Assembly: GCA_003254885.1 (NCBI GenBank)
Contig: QANT01003759.1
Span: 1 to 20,000 of the forward strand
DNA from: Purshia tridentata
Lineage: Eukaryota; Streptophyta; Magnoliopsida; Rosales; Rosaceae
Direction of reading: 5' to 3'
DNA length: 20,000 bases
The first letter of the stretch is position 1. Each line of letters begins with the position of its first letter. Shown here one piece after another: positions 1-10,466 of this stretch. Made by a program: the position numbers and the translations under genes. The notes under the pieces are model-generated. The model was given only the letters and a program-made list of their open reading frames with translations. It did not search any database and had not been told where the DNA came from.

Positions 1-163
1 AGATGCCAACTTCTGTATAATATTTTAATTGTTCGTATTTAGTTTATTTATTTATTTAATAAATAAGATACTATTATATTGTTTATTCAAAAATATTCTA
101 AAACTAATTAGTTAGTAAGTTAATATAAAGCTAATTATCTTTTTTAGTCCATTATAAAACACT
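1..163. other. AT-rich intergenic DNA
   Basis: Very AT-rich sequence with runs of tttattta type. I see no coding signal, no conserved promoter element and no clear repeat in it. It simply flanks the inverted-repeat element that follows. Confidence 0.6.
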
Positions 164-356
164 AATGCTATTTTTACCATATTTTTATACTATATTTTTT
201 GTATCATTTTACGTGTTATTATTATACTGGCAAGGTATTTTCTTATTTTTAGGGTTTTTATTTTTTATTTTTTAGTGTCCAAAGTATGAAAGTTATGCAG
301 ATTGTCACATAAGATGGTATAAAATTATGGTATAAAAATATGGTAAATGTAGCATT
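164..356. mobile_element. MITE-like element with ~50-bp terminal inverted repeats
   Basis: Positions 164-215 (beginning aatgctatttttaccatatt) and the reverse complement of 306-356 (beginning aatgctacatttaccatatt) match over about 50 bp with scattered mismatches and a small gap, and continue to acgtg/atgtg. The spacer is about 90 bp, AT-rich and non-coding. Size (193 bp), long TIRs and lack of coding capacity fit a non-autonomous DNA transposon. I could not find a convincing target-site duplication, so the outer edges may be off by a few bases and the superfamily is open. Inverted repeat: seen. Transposon origin: inferred. Confidence 0.6.
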
Positions 357-1440
357 GTTGATTATAAAATGTAATCTTATAAAGTGAATCATTCATTTTC
401 TAGGTCTCATTTTAAATATCATTTTTATAAAAAATTTATAAAATTAAAAATTATTTAGCTATTTGATTATAATAACTCGTTTATATGTTTGGATAAAAAA
501 TAATGTTCATTTATTTATTTAACCGCAGTTTAATAAGTAAATGATTTTCGATTTTGATGTGTATTACTTTACATGATTTTTGTATTCAAATCAAGATCAT
601 ATTGATAATAGACCATAACATAGGAATAGGCTCCGGATTTATACCCGAGCCTGGGAATATGGTCATTCGAGTATAACCCGAACAAAACCCGTCTTTTTCC
701 AAGCATATCCGTATAGACTTTTAATTCTATAGCGAGTGGACCCACCTAAAATAATAATATTAATAGTTAACAATTAATTGATTAAAAAATGAAAATAAAT
801 AAGATACTATTACCACTGGGCACCAAGCTTGAGAGGTTGCGTGCTAAAATTTAAAAAAACCAAGAGGGAAGAAATGATCGGTGGAGTCAATTCAGATTTT
901 CAGCCTTTGGCTCTTTTGTATAGTGGCTATAGTCCTAATAATCTCTTATTATCATCAAATAAATTTACAATTACTCCTGAATATGTATAATTTGCATAAT
1001 TTAACTCCATAAATCACATTTATATTTGTCTTACAACCAAAAAAAAAACATTTATATGTCCATTCCATGGAACAAAAAAGTACTCACCTAATTTTGCACC
1101 CTCCATCCAACCACATTGTGTTTGAATTTCAAATCATTTTCTTTGACATTTCCATTCATTGCCCATTTCTACCGCACCACATAAAGATATATGGCCATGA
1201 TCACATCATGTAAGATATATATATATTATTTTTTTTCAAATCACTTCATATTTCTTTTGCTATAAATTCTATTTTAATTCTAATTTTTCTTCCCTCCTCC
1301 TCTCTTGCTAAGAGGTGTAAATGTTTGATACAACCCGAATCTAACATGGAGTTAGCGGGATAGGATTAATTATATATTTTTTACGCTAATATGAGGAATG
1401 CTAGTGTCTTCTCTTTTGTGTCTTTTTTCTTCTTTTGTTA
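357..1440. other. AT-rich intergenic region, no gene
   Basis: No supportable ORF. Two short GC-richer patches (about 600-740 and 1330-1370, containing acccgag, aacccga and acccgaatc words) look like decayed transposon pieces. A short TA run lies near 1213-1228. Nothing else stands out. Confidence 0.5.
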
Positions 1441-1449
1441 ATTCCACAA

Positions 1450-2210
1450 TATATACTTGTGACAACTATCAAATTAGCAATTTGATTGTTGTGACAATTG
1501 TCGAATTCATAATCCGATTGTGATTGCATAATATCTATATCATAAATACAATTTTAATTAGCACAACGCGTATAACGTAAATTATCATAAATTTCACAAT
1601 TGCATCACAAATTGAAAATTGGAAATTAGATAAAGTGTAGTCCACTTATTGAAAGGCAATCACATTTTTGTCATAGCAGGCCATTACACCATCATCATCA
1701 TCATTAAAATCCCAGGCGTTGAGTATGTAACATTAATATTAAAAATGCATCTTACATGCTTTCAATTGTTTGAATTCTCAAATTGATTGTCATCACAATT
1801 GTTGAATTCTCATTTCGACTGTCGTAACAACTATCAAACTCGTCCACATTTTGAAGGCAACATACATTTTGGATATAGCACACCATCATCATCACAATCT
1901 CGTCCATTTGATATTTGCATCATAGATACTCTCAAATGTTTGAATTCTCAAATCGATTGCTATGATAACTGTCAAACTCTCATTTCAATTATCGTAACAC
2001 TATCAAACTCTCAAATTGTTTACACAAAAAAAGTACATAATTATCAAATAACTAATTCAACATTAGAATTGAAATAGAGTGAAAGTGGACTTATTGAAGG
2101 CAATGACATTTTGGTCAGAGTGGGCCATGACACCATCGTCATCATCACAATACGAACCGTTGGATTGCACAAAAAAATGCATCATACATACTCTACGGTC
2201 AAGATTAGGT
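1450..2210. repeat. three degenerate tandem copies of a ~200-bp repeat
   Basis: Two recurring blocks alternate. Block 1 (caaactctca, ttgaattctcaaattga, tgacaactatcaaa) appears near 1460-1520, 1770-1835 and 1940-2020. Block 2 (attgaaggcaa, then cattttgg, then a caccatcatcatca run) appears near 1647-1710, 1850-1900 and 2090-2145. A third word, aaaatgcatc followed by tacat, recurs at about 1743 and 2175. The copies are diverged and of unequal length. They end about 300 bp upstream of the kinase start codon, so they may lie within its promoter. A 96-codon ORF across the repeat is an accident of low complexity. Repeat units: seen. Origin: unknown. Confidence 0.6.
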
Positions 2211-2219
2211 GAAGTCCAC

Positions 2220-2522
2220 AGGAAGGGAATGTGGATGAGGGTAGGAGAAGAGTAGTGGGGAGTCCTTGACTTGGGGTTGAGGTGAGGGAGAAATTGTTTA
2301 TTTGCTTATGGGAGTTTTATCGAGCGTGTTGGAGGGAATGAGAAGGGGTGAGCGGTTAATTTAATTGTCTCTCTCTCTTTCTCTAAGTGGTGGTAGCTTG
2401 ACGAAGAAGGGTGCGCAGGTTAAGCGAATCTGCTTTGTTTCTAGTGGGCGTAGTTTTAATCCAGTAGACAGAGAAAGCTTAAGAGAGGGAAAGAGAGGGA
2501 TTAGAGATTTCATTGATGATCG
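2220..2522 (+). promoter_or_regulatory. proximal promoter / 5' leader of the Raf-like kinase
   Basis: The 300 bp before the kinase start become purine-rich and G-rich, with a short pyrimidine run (tctctctctctttctc) around 2367-2383, a Y-patch type element common in plant core promoters. I see no convincing TATA box. The transcription start cannot be placed. An upstream AUG at 2516 lies 7 nt before the first kinase AUG in another frame. Confidence 0.35.
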
Positions 2523-2578
2523 ATGTCGAAGATGAAGCACCTACTAAGAAAGCTCCACATCGGCGGTGGTCTCAATGA
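2516..2578 (+). CDS. overlapping upstream ORF (20 codons) at the kinase start
   Basis: An ATG at 2516-2518 opens a 20-codon frame ending with TGA at 2576-2578. It overlaps the start of the kinase CDS in a different frame. Its context is weak (T at -3). The first kinase ATG (2523) is also weak (T at -3, T at +4), whereas the in-frame ATG at 2532 has A at -3. Ribosomes would be expected to leak through the first two AUGs. The ORF is seen directly; a regulatory effect is inferred. Confidence 0.4.
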   Translation: MIDVEDEAPTKKAPHRRWSQ

Positions 2579-5500
2579 GCACCAAAGACTGGCCGCCGAG
2601 ACCCGACCCGTGACGAGTCCAAGCGCGAATCTCAACCAGCCCGCTGCTTCCTCTCCGGCGTCGGGGTCGTCTTCGGGTTCGGCTACAATGGGGAGAATCG
2701 CTGCCGTCGAATTGGCGAGTGATCGGGCGTCTGGGGACGACGGTAGCGGTAGCGGTGGTGGTGGGGGCGTGGATTTCAATTTCTTGGAGGAGGAGTTTCA
2801 GGTCCAGCTGGCCCTAGCGATTAGCGCTTCCTCGGATCCCGATGCGCGCGACGACCCCGAGTCGGCTCAGATCGACGCCGCCAAGCGGATTAGCCTCGGC
2901 TGCTCCGCGGTTTCTGCCACCGACACTCCAGCCCCCTTCCAGATGCTCTCTCTTCGGTATTGGGTATGTTTTCGAACAAAACATTTTTCAGGGTTAGTGA
3001 ATTTTGTTGCATTTTAACGACTTTATCTGTGCCAATTGGAGTGGATTAAGTTTTTTGTTTGTGAAATTTTGGTTTTTTTGTTATGCTTGTACAGTATCGT
3101 CATTTGCATTTCATCTCTGGTTTCGAATTGGAATGCTTTGCACTGCTTACTGTGCCATTTTCTTTTTACAATTTTTTGATTGAACCATTCTGCTAGTCTC
3201 AGACTCTCAGGTATCTACTAATTAAATTATTTTAGTTTGTGCGTGTGGGTATGCATGTGTGTTGCATGTTTATGTAATGAATTATTTGAATTTGATATGT
3301 CCAGTTCTCTAATATTGTCAATTGTTGTGAATTTGAGTTTAACGAATTTCTATTATCTATAACTTGCAGAGCCATAATGTTGTAGATTATAATGAGAAAG
3401 TGGTTGACGGATTTTATGACGTGTATGGAATTACCTCAAATTTGTTTAGACAAGGGAAGATGCCAGTGTTGGTGGATCTTCAAGCTGTATCTGTTTCAGA
3501 TAATGTTGATTACGATGTCATATTAGTTAACCGCTTGGTTGATCCTGAACTGCAACAACTTGAGAAAAGAGCATATGCTGTATCTCTTGAGTCACGGATT
3601 TCTCAACATGGTTTACTCTTAAGTGGCTTGATTCAGAACATTGCTGATATTGTTGTTGATAGAATGGGGGGTCCAGTTGGCGATGCTGATGAAATTTTGA
3701 CAAGGTGGAAAACGAGGAGGTATGAGTTACGGAGTTCGAAGAACACTATCATTCTTCCCCTCGGATTAATTGATGTTGGACTTTCACGCCACAGGGCCTT
3801 GCTCTTTAAGGTTGTCACACTTCTAAACTTACCTTAATTGTCAAACTGAATCATAGAGAAAATATGTGCACCATTCAACTTACCTAGCATCTTGATTGTG
3901 TTTCTCAAAACCTGACTATCATCATATTGCTTTTCCATTGGAAAAAATGTTCATTACCTTTTGGCATGGAAAATTTTATGAAGATTTTCTGCTCCTTTTG
4001 AAGAAATTTTTGCTGTAGTTAATTGTTCCATATCTCTGGTTCTAGGTACTAGCTGATAGGATAAATCTTCCATGTATGCTGGTTAAAGGTAGCTACTACA
4101 CTGGTACTGATGATGGAGCTGTAAACTTGATTAAAATTGATAATGGAAGGTAATGCCTCCGACCTCTAAATTTTTTCTGTTTATGCATAAGTTTCTGATA
4201 ACTTTGATCCACTACAAATGCAAATTAATCTGTCATTTCCATATATTAAGTGCAGTTCTTTTTGTTCTAGATGCCCATTTAATTTTATGCTGTCAGGGTT
4301 TACTATCATGTTTAAGTGAGGATATTAGAATTAAAGGCGCATGCTCTTTTTATTCTGCTTTGCTTCTAGAATTTCATACACATTTTCCATATAATTAAGA
4401 TGTCCTGGAACTATTATTGATGGGTAATGGGTTTTTACATCTGTGCAGCGAATATATTATTGATCTGATGGGTGCCCCGGGAACGCTAATTCCTGCTGAG
4501 GTACCCACTTGTCAGCTCCCAAATTCCTTCTTTGCCATAAGGAGCTTTGCAGATGCTGCAGAAATGCCCAAAGATATGTGTTTGGTGCAAGCTGAGGGAA
4601 CTGGAATGTCGACGGTGGACCCTGATCTTGTTGGAGTTTCCAGAGTTGGCAGCTCAACATTAGAAGAAGTATCATATGTAGGTGTTCAAACAAAAGATGA
4701 TCAAAGAAGCATTGTTGAAGAAAATCAATTTGAGGGTTTTAAAAGTGAGTTTGGGACTCCTCTAAGATCACTTGGTAGTTCATGTGAAAGTTCATTGGGC
4801 ACATCTGGAAAAGCCACATCTGCGCAGAAAAGGAAAGTGAAAAATGTATCAAAATATGTCATCAGTGCAGCAAAGAACCCAGAATTTGCACAGAAACTAC
4901 ATGCTGTCTTGTTGGAGAGTGGTGCAACACCTCCTCCAGATTTATTTTCAGATATGAATCCTCAATATCTGGATGAAAATAAATTGCTTGAACAGATCCA
5001 TGCAAATGGGAAACTTGCAGATGATGGAGTTCATAATTATCTGGTCAAGTTATTATCAAGCAATGAGCAATCCACTCTACCTGCTCCTGCGGTGAGCTAT
5101 GTCAATATTGATAACTTGCTAAAACAATCTGTTGTGGACTTAGCAGAGCAACGAAATGAATTGGAGACAAATGCCATCACTGACAAGTTTTATCATCCTT
5201 CTGATAATGTTGATGAGGGATTCATAGTCGTTTCTGGTGGAACTAGTGAAACAACCCAGATAGGTGCTACAAATTCACATCCTGTTCTTGTTAGTCCCTT
5301 TAGAATGAACTCAGAAGCTTTTTATGAGCAGCAAATTTATGAACGGCCTGTGCTCTCTGGAACAAATTGTGATAACACTGAATTGGGCAAAGAATCTTCA
5401 GTTAAATCAATGGGAACAGTTCATAGTGGCCTGTGTACTAGTTGTGATAATCACTATGAGAGGTACCCAGAGCTGGGAGAAGTTGCGGAGTGGGAAATTC

Positions 5501-7670
5501 TATGGGAGGATCTGCAGATTGGTGAGCGCATTGGCATTGGTAAGCATCTGTGGGCTGCTTAAATTTGATATATTTTTTAGAAACAGGCTCACATGATTTC
5601 TTGTCTTGTAGGTTCATATGGCGAGGTATATCATGCAGATTGGAATGGCACTGTAAGCACTCTCTACTAAATGATTATTCATCTTATTCCTTGTTTTGGT
5701 TACATATGGAGCTTTATAATTATCTTGACATGTAATATTATGGTAACTCTTAGATCACAACCAAATGCTAATATTTGCAACAGTTTAAGAAATGCTTTTA
5801 AACCTTTATTTCATCATGTTGGGTACATTATTACTTATTGGCTTTCCTATTAAACTAGAACTGTCAGTTGATGGTATGAGACTTGTATTTGTAATTCTGA
5901 AATATGACTACTAATGGTTCATTCATTACAAAATCATTTATTGTCGTCTTGACTTCTTGCACTACAGGAAGTAGCTGTGAAAAAGTTTTTAGATCAAGAT
6001 TTTTCTGGTGATGCATTACTTCAGTTTAAATGTGAAGTAAGCAGCAAGACTTGACTTTTGTATATCATCTTTTCTGATTTATTATGAGCCTAAAGTTCAA
6101 ATTAATTGATTGTGTATTAATTAAAGTCGATTCTTGCTGGTTTGCTCATGAAGGTGGAAATTATGTTAAGACTCAGACATCCCAATGTTGTCCTTTTCAT
6201 GGGGGCAGTTACTCGCCCTCCCCATTTTTCTATCCTGACCGAATTTCTTCCCAGGTTGATTTCCTTATTTGTCTCCCTTTTTCAGATTAATTATAATTCT
6301 GAAATTGATACACCAACATGATAGATTACTCCCACATACACATAGGCTCCATGCATGCACCCTTGAGTATGTGCATTGGCTTGTATCTTCATGTGTCTTT
6401 GTGGTTGCTACGCCATGTATGGGAATCTGTTGAACATGTTTGCATGAAAAATTCTGTTTGTCTACTGTTAACGTCAAAAACTGGTGGCATTAGTTGCATG
6501 TTTTGTCCTATTCTCTAGTTTTGTTCCTTAAACATTCGCTGGATACACAGGGGCAGCTTGTATAGATTACTGCATCGTCCCAATTCTCAACTCGATGAAA
6601 GGAGGCGAATGCGAATGGCTCATGATGTGGTAACTTTTTCTTGTTTCTTTTTGGTTTTTCCTCTTCAGTTTCGTTTGTATTTGTTTATCAAAGCTCCCTA
6701 AATTTCTGCAGGCCAAGGGAATGAATTACCTGCATACATGCAATCCTACTGTTGTACATCGAGATCTAAAGTCTCCAAACCTCCTTGTTGATAAGAATTG
6801 GGTTGTGAAGGTCAACTCAAAACCAACACTTTCATGCTTAAGTTACTTTTACTTCTTTAATTTTAGATAGACTGGTATCAATTGCTGGCAGAAGAATTGA
6901 TGATTTTTCTTTTTTAACATTTATCTTGTTTGAATTACCATGCAGGTTTGTGACTTTGGATTGTCACGTTCTAAGCACAATACTTTTCTGTCTTCAAAGT
7001 CTACAGCTGGAACGGTAATACTTGGTTAAAGTGAATGCTCAAAATAATTACTGATTACCCTCTCATATCACATTCTATAGTCTTACACATATTTTTTTTT
7101 TTTAAGAAAACCTTAATATGTAACCATTTGTTTATATGCTGATTCTTTACTGTTGGACTGCAGCCCGAATGGATGGCACCGGAAGTATTAAGGAATGAAC
7201 CAGCTAATGAGAAGTAGGTTGCTGGAAGGTATCATTTTGACATTGTACACTTTGGTGGTTTCCATTACAATCAGATGTGCTTGCTTGCAGGTGTGATGTT
7301 TACAGTTTTGGTGTGATCTTATGGGAACTGGCTACTTGCAGTATCCCATGGAAAGGATTGAACCCGATGCAGGTTGTTGGAGCTGTTGGGTTCCAAAATA
7401 GGCGTCTTGAAATTCCAGAGGACGTTGATCCAGTGGTTGCCCAGATAATACGCGATTGTTGGCAAACGTAAGTTCTGGACTTCATTATGCAAAGAATGGG
7501 GATCAAATTACTAGTTGCTTTAAACTGGTCAGTCCTTTTAATTACTACTGCTTTGATTCTTTTGCAGAGAGCCAAATCTACGGCCTTCTTTCTCGCAGCT
7601 AATGGTCCGGCTCCGGCATCTTAACCGTCTTGCTGGAAGATCAAACTCTACAAATCAATTGACCGAATAA
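2523..7670 (+). CDS. Raf-like MAPKKK, B3 group (EDR1/CTR1 family, RAF3-like), 13 exons
   Basis: Ser/Thr kinase of the plant Raf-like MAPKKK B3 group, which includes CTR1 and EDR1 and acts in ethylene, defence and abiotic-stress signalling. Exons: 2523-2963, 3370-3810, 4046-4149, 4449-5539, 5612-5652, 5968-6036, 6154-6254, 6551-6629, 6712-6810, 6946-7014, 7164-7213, 7291-7467, 7568-7670; all introns GT-AG and phases close to 954 aa. An N-terminal [15 protein letters not shown] start and [13 protein letters not shown] (89-101) precede an EDR1-type domain (about 140-350, through [12 protein letters not shown]). A Ser-rich linker follows. The kinase domain begins near 683: Gly-rich loop GIGSYGEV (691-698), Lys711 in [13 protein letters not shown] with Asp807, DFG Asp825, TPEWMAPE (845-852) and C-terminal LRPSFSQL. 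All catalytic residues are intact. Start: 2523 fits the family; 2532 has a better context. The RAF3-like assignment rests on remembered family sequences, so the exact orthologue is less certain than the family. Confidence 0.93.
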
Positions 7671-8192
7671 CCAAAAAAGCGTTCACTGTAAAAATAATTG
7701 TTGAAGTTGTTCCTTGTCTCGAAGAGCCAGGGCAACATAAGTTTTTTTCTTCAATGCAAAGAAAAAAGAGGATGCTGGATTGGTAGTGTTGGCTCAGTCA
7801 AAGTGGGGGCTCAGCACAACCTATACAGAACAGAGTGGATAGCCTCCTAATCAAACTGCATAAGGGCAGTGGAGGTGCCATTGAAGATCAGTCTTTAGTA
7901 GTAATAGTAGGTTGTATCATCTGTGCATGTAAGAAATTTCCAGGGAAAAAAAAAAATAGAAAGAAAAAAAAACTTGAAAAGAAAGGAAGAAAGAAACTAA
8001 TAATTCTTAATTCTGTTACTGTGGAGATCTCATTTGAAAATTGTAAACATATGATCTCTGCTTGTTATTGTGAAAAGGGAAAGTACATTTGAAAAAAAAA
8101 GAAAAGAAAAAAAAAAGAGAATTTATGTGCACTGGTATTGTTTCAGTATCCCTGTTGTACTTGTACATGAATTTCTTGTTCCCTGAAATAAA
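7671..8192 (+). terminator. kinase 3' UTR with polyadenylation signal
   Basis: After the TAA at 7668-7670 there is no conserved coding sequence. An AATAAA at 8187-8192 is the likely polyadenylation signal, with a TTGTA-rich far-upstream region before it. Two purine-only, A-rich tracts (about 7944-7996 and 8091-8120) lie inside the UTR. The next gene starts only about 135 bp beyond the signal, so termination here and initiation of the next gene are closely packed. Confidence 0.5.
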
Positions 8193-8328
8193 CCTCAATT
8201 TGACAGTCAAAATATAACCCCAATAATTATTTAAAAATTTATTATAAAATATCTCCGACTTGGATTTAGATAGCGAGCAGGAGACCAAGTGAAACAGACA
8301 GAGTTGCAAGAGATCGCACAGTGCCACC
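8193..8328 (+). promoter_or_regulatory. short intergenic promoter of the DUF1230 gene
   Basis: Only about 135 bp separate the upstream polyadenylation signal from the next ATG. The first half is AT-rich (aataattatttaaaaattta, 8222-8241) and could hold a TATA-like element. The second half is the 5' leader. The start codon context is gccaccATGG, an unusually perfect initiation context. Confidence 0.35.
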
Positions 8329-9781
8329 ATGGCCACTGCAACTCTGTTCTTTCCCTCCACGCCAAACTTTCTTTCACACTCACCAATCACTCCAACCCCA
8401 AACCCCAGACTTCACCACCACCACCACCACCGCCGCCGCCGCCGTAGAACTGAAATTCCCAAAATACCCCTGTCGTCATCGTTTAGAAACGGAAGCAACA
8501 AGCCAGCAGAGACATGGTGCCCTGTTCCAGCGGAGCAGCAGCCCATAAACGAGTACGAGAACCTGTCGACGTCGTTCCCATTTTCGTGGGCCTCCGGTGA
8601 GCTGGTGGAGTACTGTTCTCGGTTGATTGCCACCGGAGCTTCTTTTGCTCTGTTTGTGGGCCTCCCTGTTGCCTCGTTCGGTGCCTTGGGGCCCCAATCG
8701 GAGCCGCTGAAGCAGTCTTTGTACGCAGTTTCAAGTGGGTTTTTTGTGGTCACTCTTGCCGTTGTGAGGATGTACCTGGGTTGGGCCTATGTGGGGAATC
8801 GCTTGCTCAGTGCCACTGTTGAATGTAAATCCTCTGTTTTACATCCATTGTTTGTTGCTCACAAAATCAACCAAAGCTTTTTAGTCGGAAAACACACATT
8901 AATACTGTTTTTAATTGTGTTACAGATGAAGAGACTGGATGGTATGATGGTCAGGTATATGGGTTTTTAGCTTGCTTTTTAGTTTGGCTGAGTTAATTAG
9001 TTTTTCATTTTTTTGGGTGTACATTTCTTGCAGAATTTTTCCTTAACTTTGTAGAATTAGCAATGAAATTTCCTTTTGAAGTTCAAATTTGCTTTTGCAA
9101 GCTGCAAAGTTAAGGCCTCTTTCAAATTTGCTTGGCAGATATGGGTGAAGACTGCTCAAGTTTTGGCACGTGACCGGCTACTTGGTTCCTTTTCTGTAAG
9201 TGATTGATATTGATTGCTGAATAAATGATGTAATTTCGTTCATATTGTCATTTTAATGCCAGAGATCGTTGCCATTTATATGAACTAAGGAACTTATGTG
9301 TCTCTGAGTTTGTGTAGAAATATTCAGAATGTGGTGTCATTGTGAGTTCAAGAAAGGTAGATGAACACTACTGACCACTAGAACCATGTCAATGTCCTAT
9401 CCCTGACCTATTCTTCAAAAAAAATCAAGATCAAAATATTCTCATTCAACCACCAAAAGGTCCTGTTCAAAATCATCCTTTCTTAAAGTCGTTCACATGC
9501 TTTTAAGACCAATCACTATCAACCATCGTTAATATATCAATAATTTCAAGTTACTCAGGTGCTTCATTTTTCTTCAACAGGTGAAGCCTGTGTTGAACAG
9601 ATTAAAGGTTACACTGGTGACTCTTGCAGCATCGATATTTGCATGTGCTCTTCTCATCATTAACATTGATGGAGGCCAAGTTGAAGAAGCTGGGAATCGG
9701 GTTATACCCGGAGTCTACAATGATGATTCTGCAAGATCATTCGAGCCTGATGCTTTTTGTGGTGAAGCTGGTCTTCCCTAA
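8329..9781 (+). CDS. plastid Ycf36/DUF1230 family membrane protein (CGLD27-like), 4 exons
   Basis: Plastid-targeted protein of the DUF1230/Ycf36 family, found in cyanobacteria, algal plastid genomes and plant nuclei; Arabidopsis CGLD27 is a member. The molecular function is not established. Exons: 8329-8824, 8926-8954, 9139-9195, 9581-9781; GT-AG introns, phases closing to 260 aa. Residues 1-60 are rich in Ser, Thr, Pro and Arg with few acidic residues, as expected of a chloroplast transit peptide, but carry a His6-Arg6 run (29-40). The mature part begins near WCPVPAEQQPINEYENL (63-79). Hydrophobic segments lie at about 97-119, 131-153 and 203-222, with conserved RMYLGWAYVGNRLLSATVEY (147-166) between the last two, followed by GWYDGQIWVKTAQVLARDRL. 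The exon 1 reading frame continues past the true donor at 8825, so an ORF caller would extend it wrongly. Family assignment is confident; location is inferred from the N terminus. Confidence 0.88.
8413..8445 (+). repeat. CAC/CGC trinucleotide repeat encoding His6-Arg6
   Basis: Six CAC codons (8413-8430) run straight into four CGC, one CGT and one AGA codon (8431-8448), giving His29-His34 and Arg35-Arg40 in the transit peptide of the DUF1230 protein. The CAC-to-CGC switch suggests one expanded microsatellite with later A-to-G changes. The antisense frame reads poly-Trp, which is only a shadow. Confidence 0.85.
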
Positions 9782-10300
9782 TTCTCAGTCACTGAACAAC
9801 TGCAATGCAGTGTATGTCTGTAGTATATAGTACTGTCTATGCAAGCATGTAGCATATGAATCCCCTTCCTGTACATAATTTAAATTTCCATTTGTATAAT
9901 TGTAATGATAAACAATTCAAAAGGTATAGTATAAATTTCCTTCATGTGCACAACATGCATTTAATGGAAGATGCCATTAGAATTTTGTTTCAGATCAATA
10001 TCTTATATCTTTCCCTAGTTGAACAAATTGTGTTGCTTGCTGCATAATTCACTACTAAAGCCAAAATGAAAGATGCTGTGGCAGAAAGAACGTCATTGGG
10101 AAAATAAAAACCAACAGTTACACCACATGCATCACATGCATCAAATGGCATATTGCGTTGAACTTTTGAGATCATTGACCAATGAAATATGACCCAGATT
10201 ACTTTTGTGTCAATCAATATTTAATTCGTGCTTATTGTTTTGCCCTTATTTTTTTGAACAAAACATGTGTTTCTTTTGTTGCATTGGAAGAACACTTAAA
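9782..10300. other. DUF1230 3' UTR and intergenic DNA
   Basis: Non-coding. The UTR probably ends between 9830 and 9920, where TGTA-rich and AATGATAAAC-like sequences resemble plant poly(A) regions, but no exact AATAAA can be assigned. A short direct repeat (acatgcatcacatgcatca) lies at 10125-10143. No gene seen. Confidence 0.45.
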
Positions 10301-10302
10301 CA

Positions 10303-10341
10303 TATCTTAATCCTAACATATTATAAGTTAGGATTAAGATA
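10303..10341. repeat. perfect 15-bp inverted repeat (hairpin)
   Basis: The left arm tatcttaatcctaac (10303-10317) is exactly complementary to the right arm gttaggattaagata (10327-10341) across a 9-nt AT-only loop. The hairpin sits alone in intergenic DNA, about 500 bp after the DUF1230 stop and 1 kb before the RTE1 leader. There is no T tract to suggest a terminator. It may be a remnant of a small transposon or a structural element. Confidence 0.8.
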
Positions 10342-10447
10342 GTTCAAGGTTCTTAATCATTTCAATACAAATTTTTTTAAAAAAATGAAAAATTGGATAA
10401 ATACCAGGTAATGCCAACCATGCACCAAATGAAAAGAAAATGAAGAC

Positions 10448-10466
10448 GGTCATGAGACTCATGACC
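10448..10466. repeat. 9+1+9 perfect dyad (GGTCATGAG A CTCATGACC)
   Basis: A 19-bp symmetrical site with 9-bp perfect arms and a single central A. This is a typical shape for a dimeric transcription-factor site, but no known plant element is recognised and no promoter is close by. It may be a chance palindrome or part of a decayed mobile element. Confidence 0.7.

Noticed and set aside
164..356. Assigning the MITE to a PIF/Tourist-type family by a TAA target site
   Set aside because: The flanks read TAA on one side and TTG on the other, so no duplication can be claimed.
1787..2077. 96-codon plus-strand ORF
   Set aside because: It lies in the degenerate tandem repeat, is compositionally simple, and has no domain or splice support.
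2510..2779. Minus-strand Pro-rich ORF
   Set aside because: Shadow of the GC-rich first exon of the kinase; the proline run is the reverse of the Gly/Ser codons.
8412..8753. Minus-strand ORFs of 73-113 codons with a poly-Trp end
   Set aside because: They are antisense shadows of DUF1230 exon 1; the poly-Trp is the reverse of the CAC repeat.
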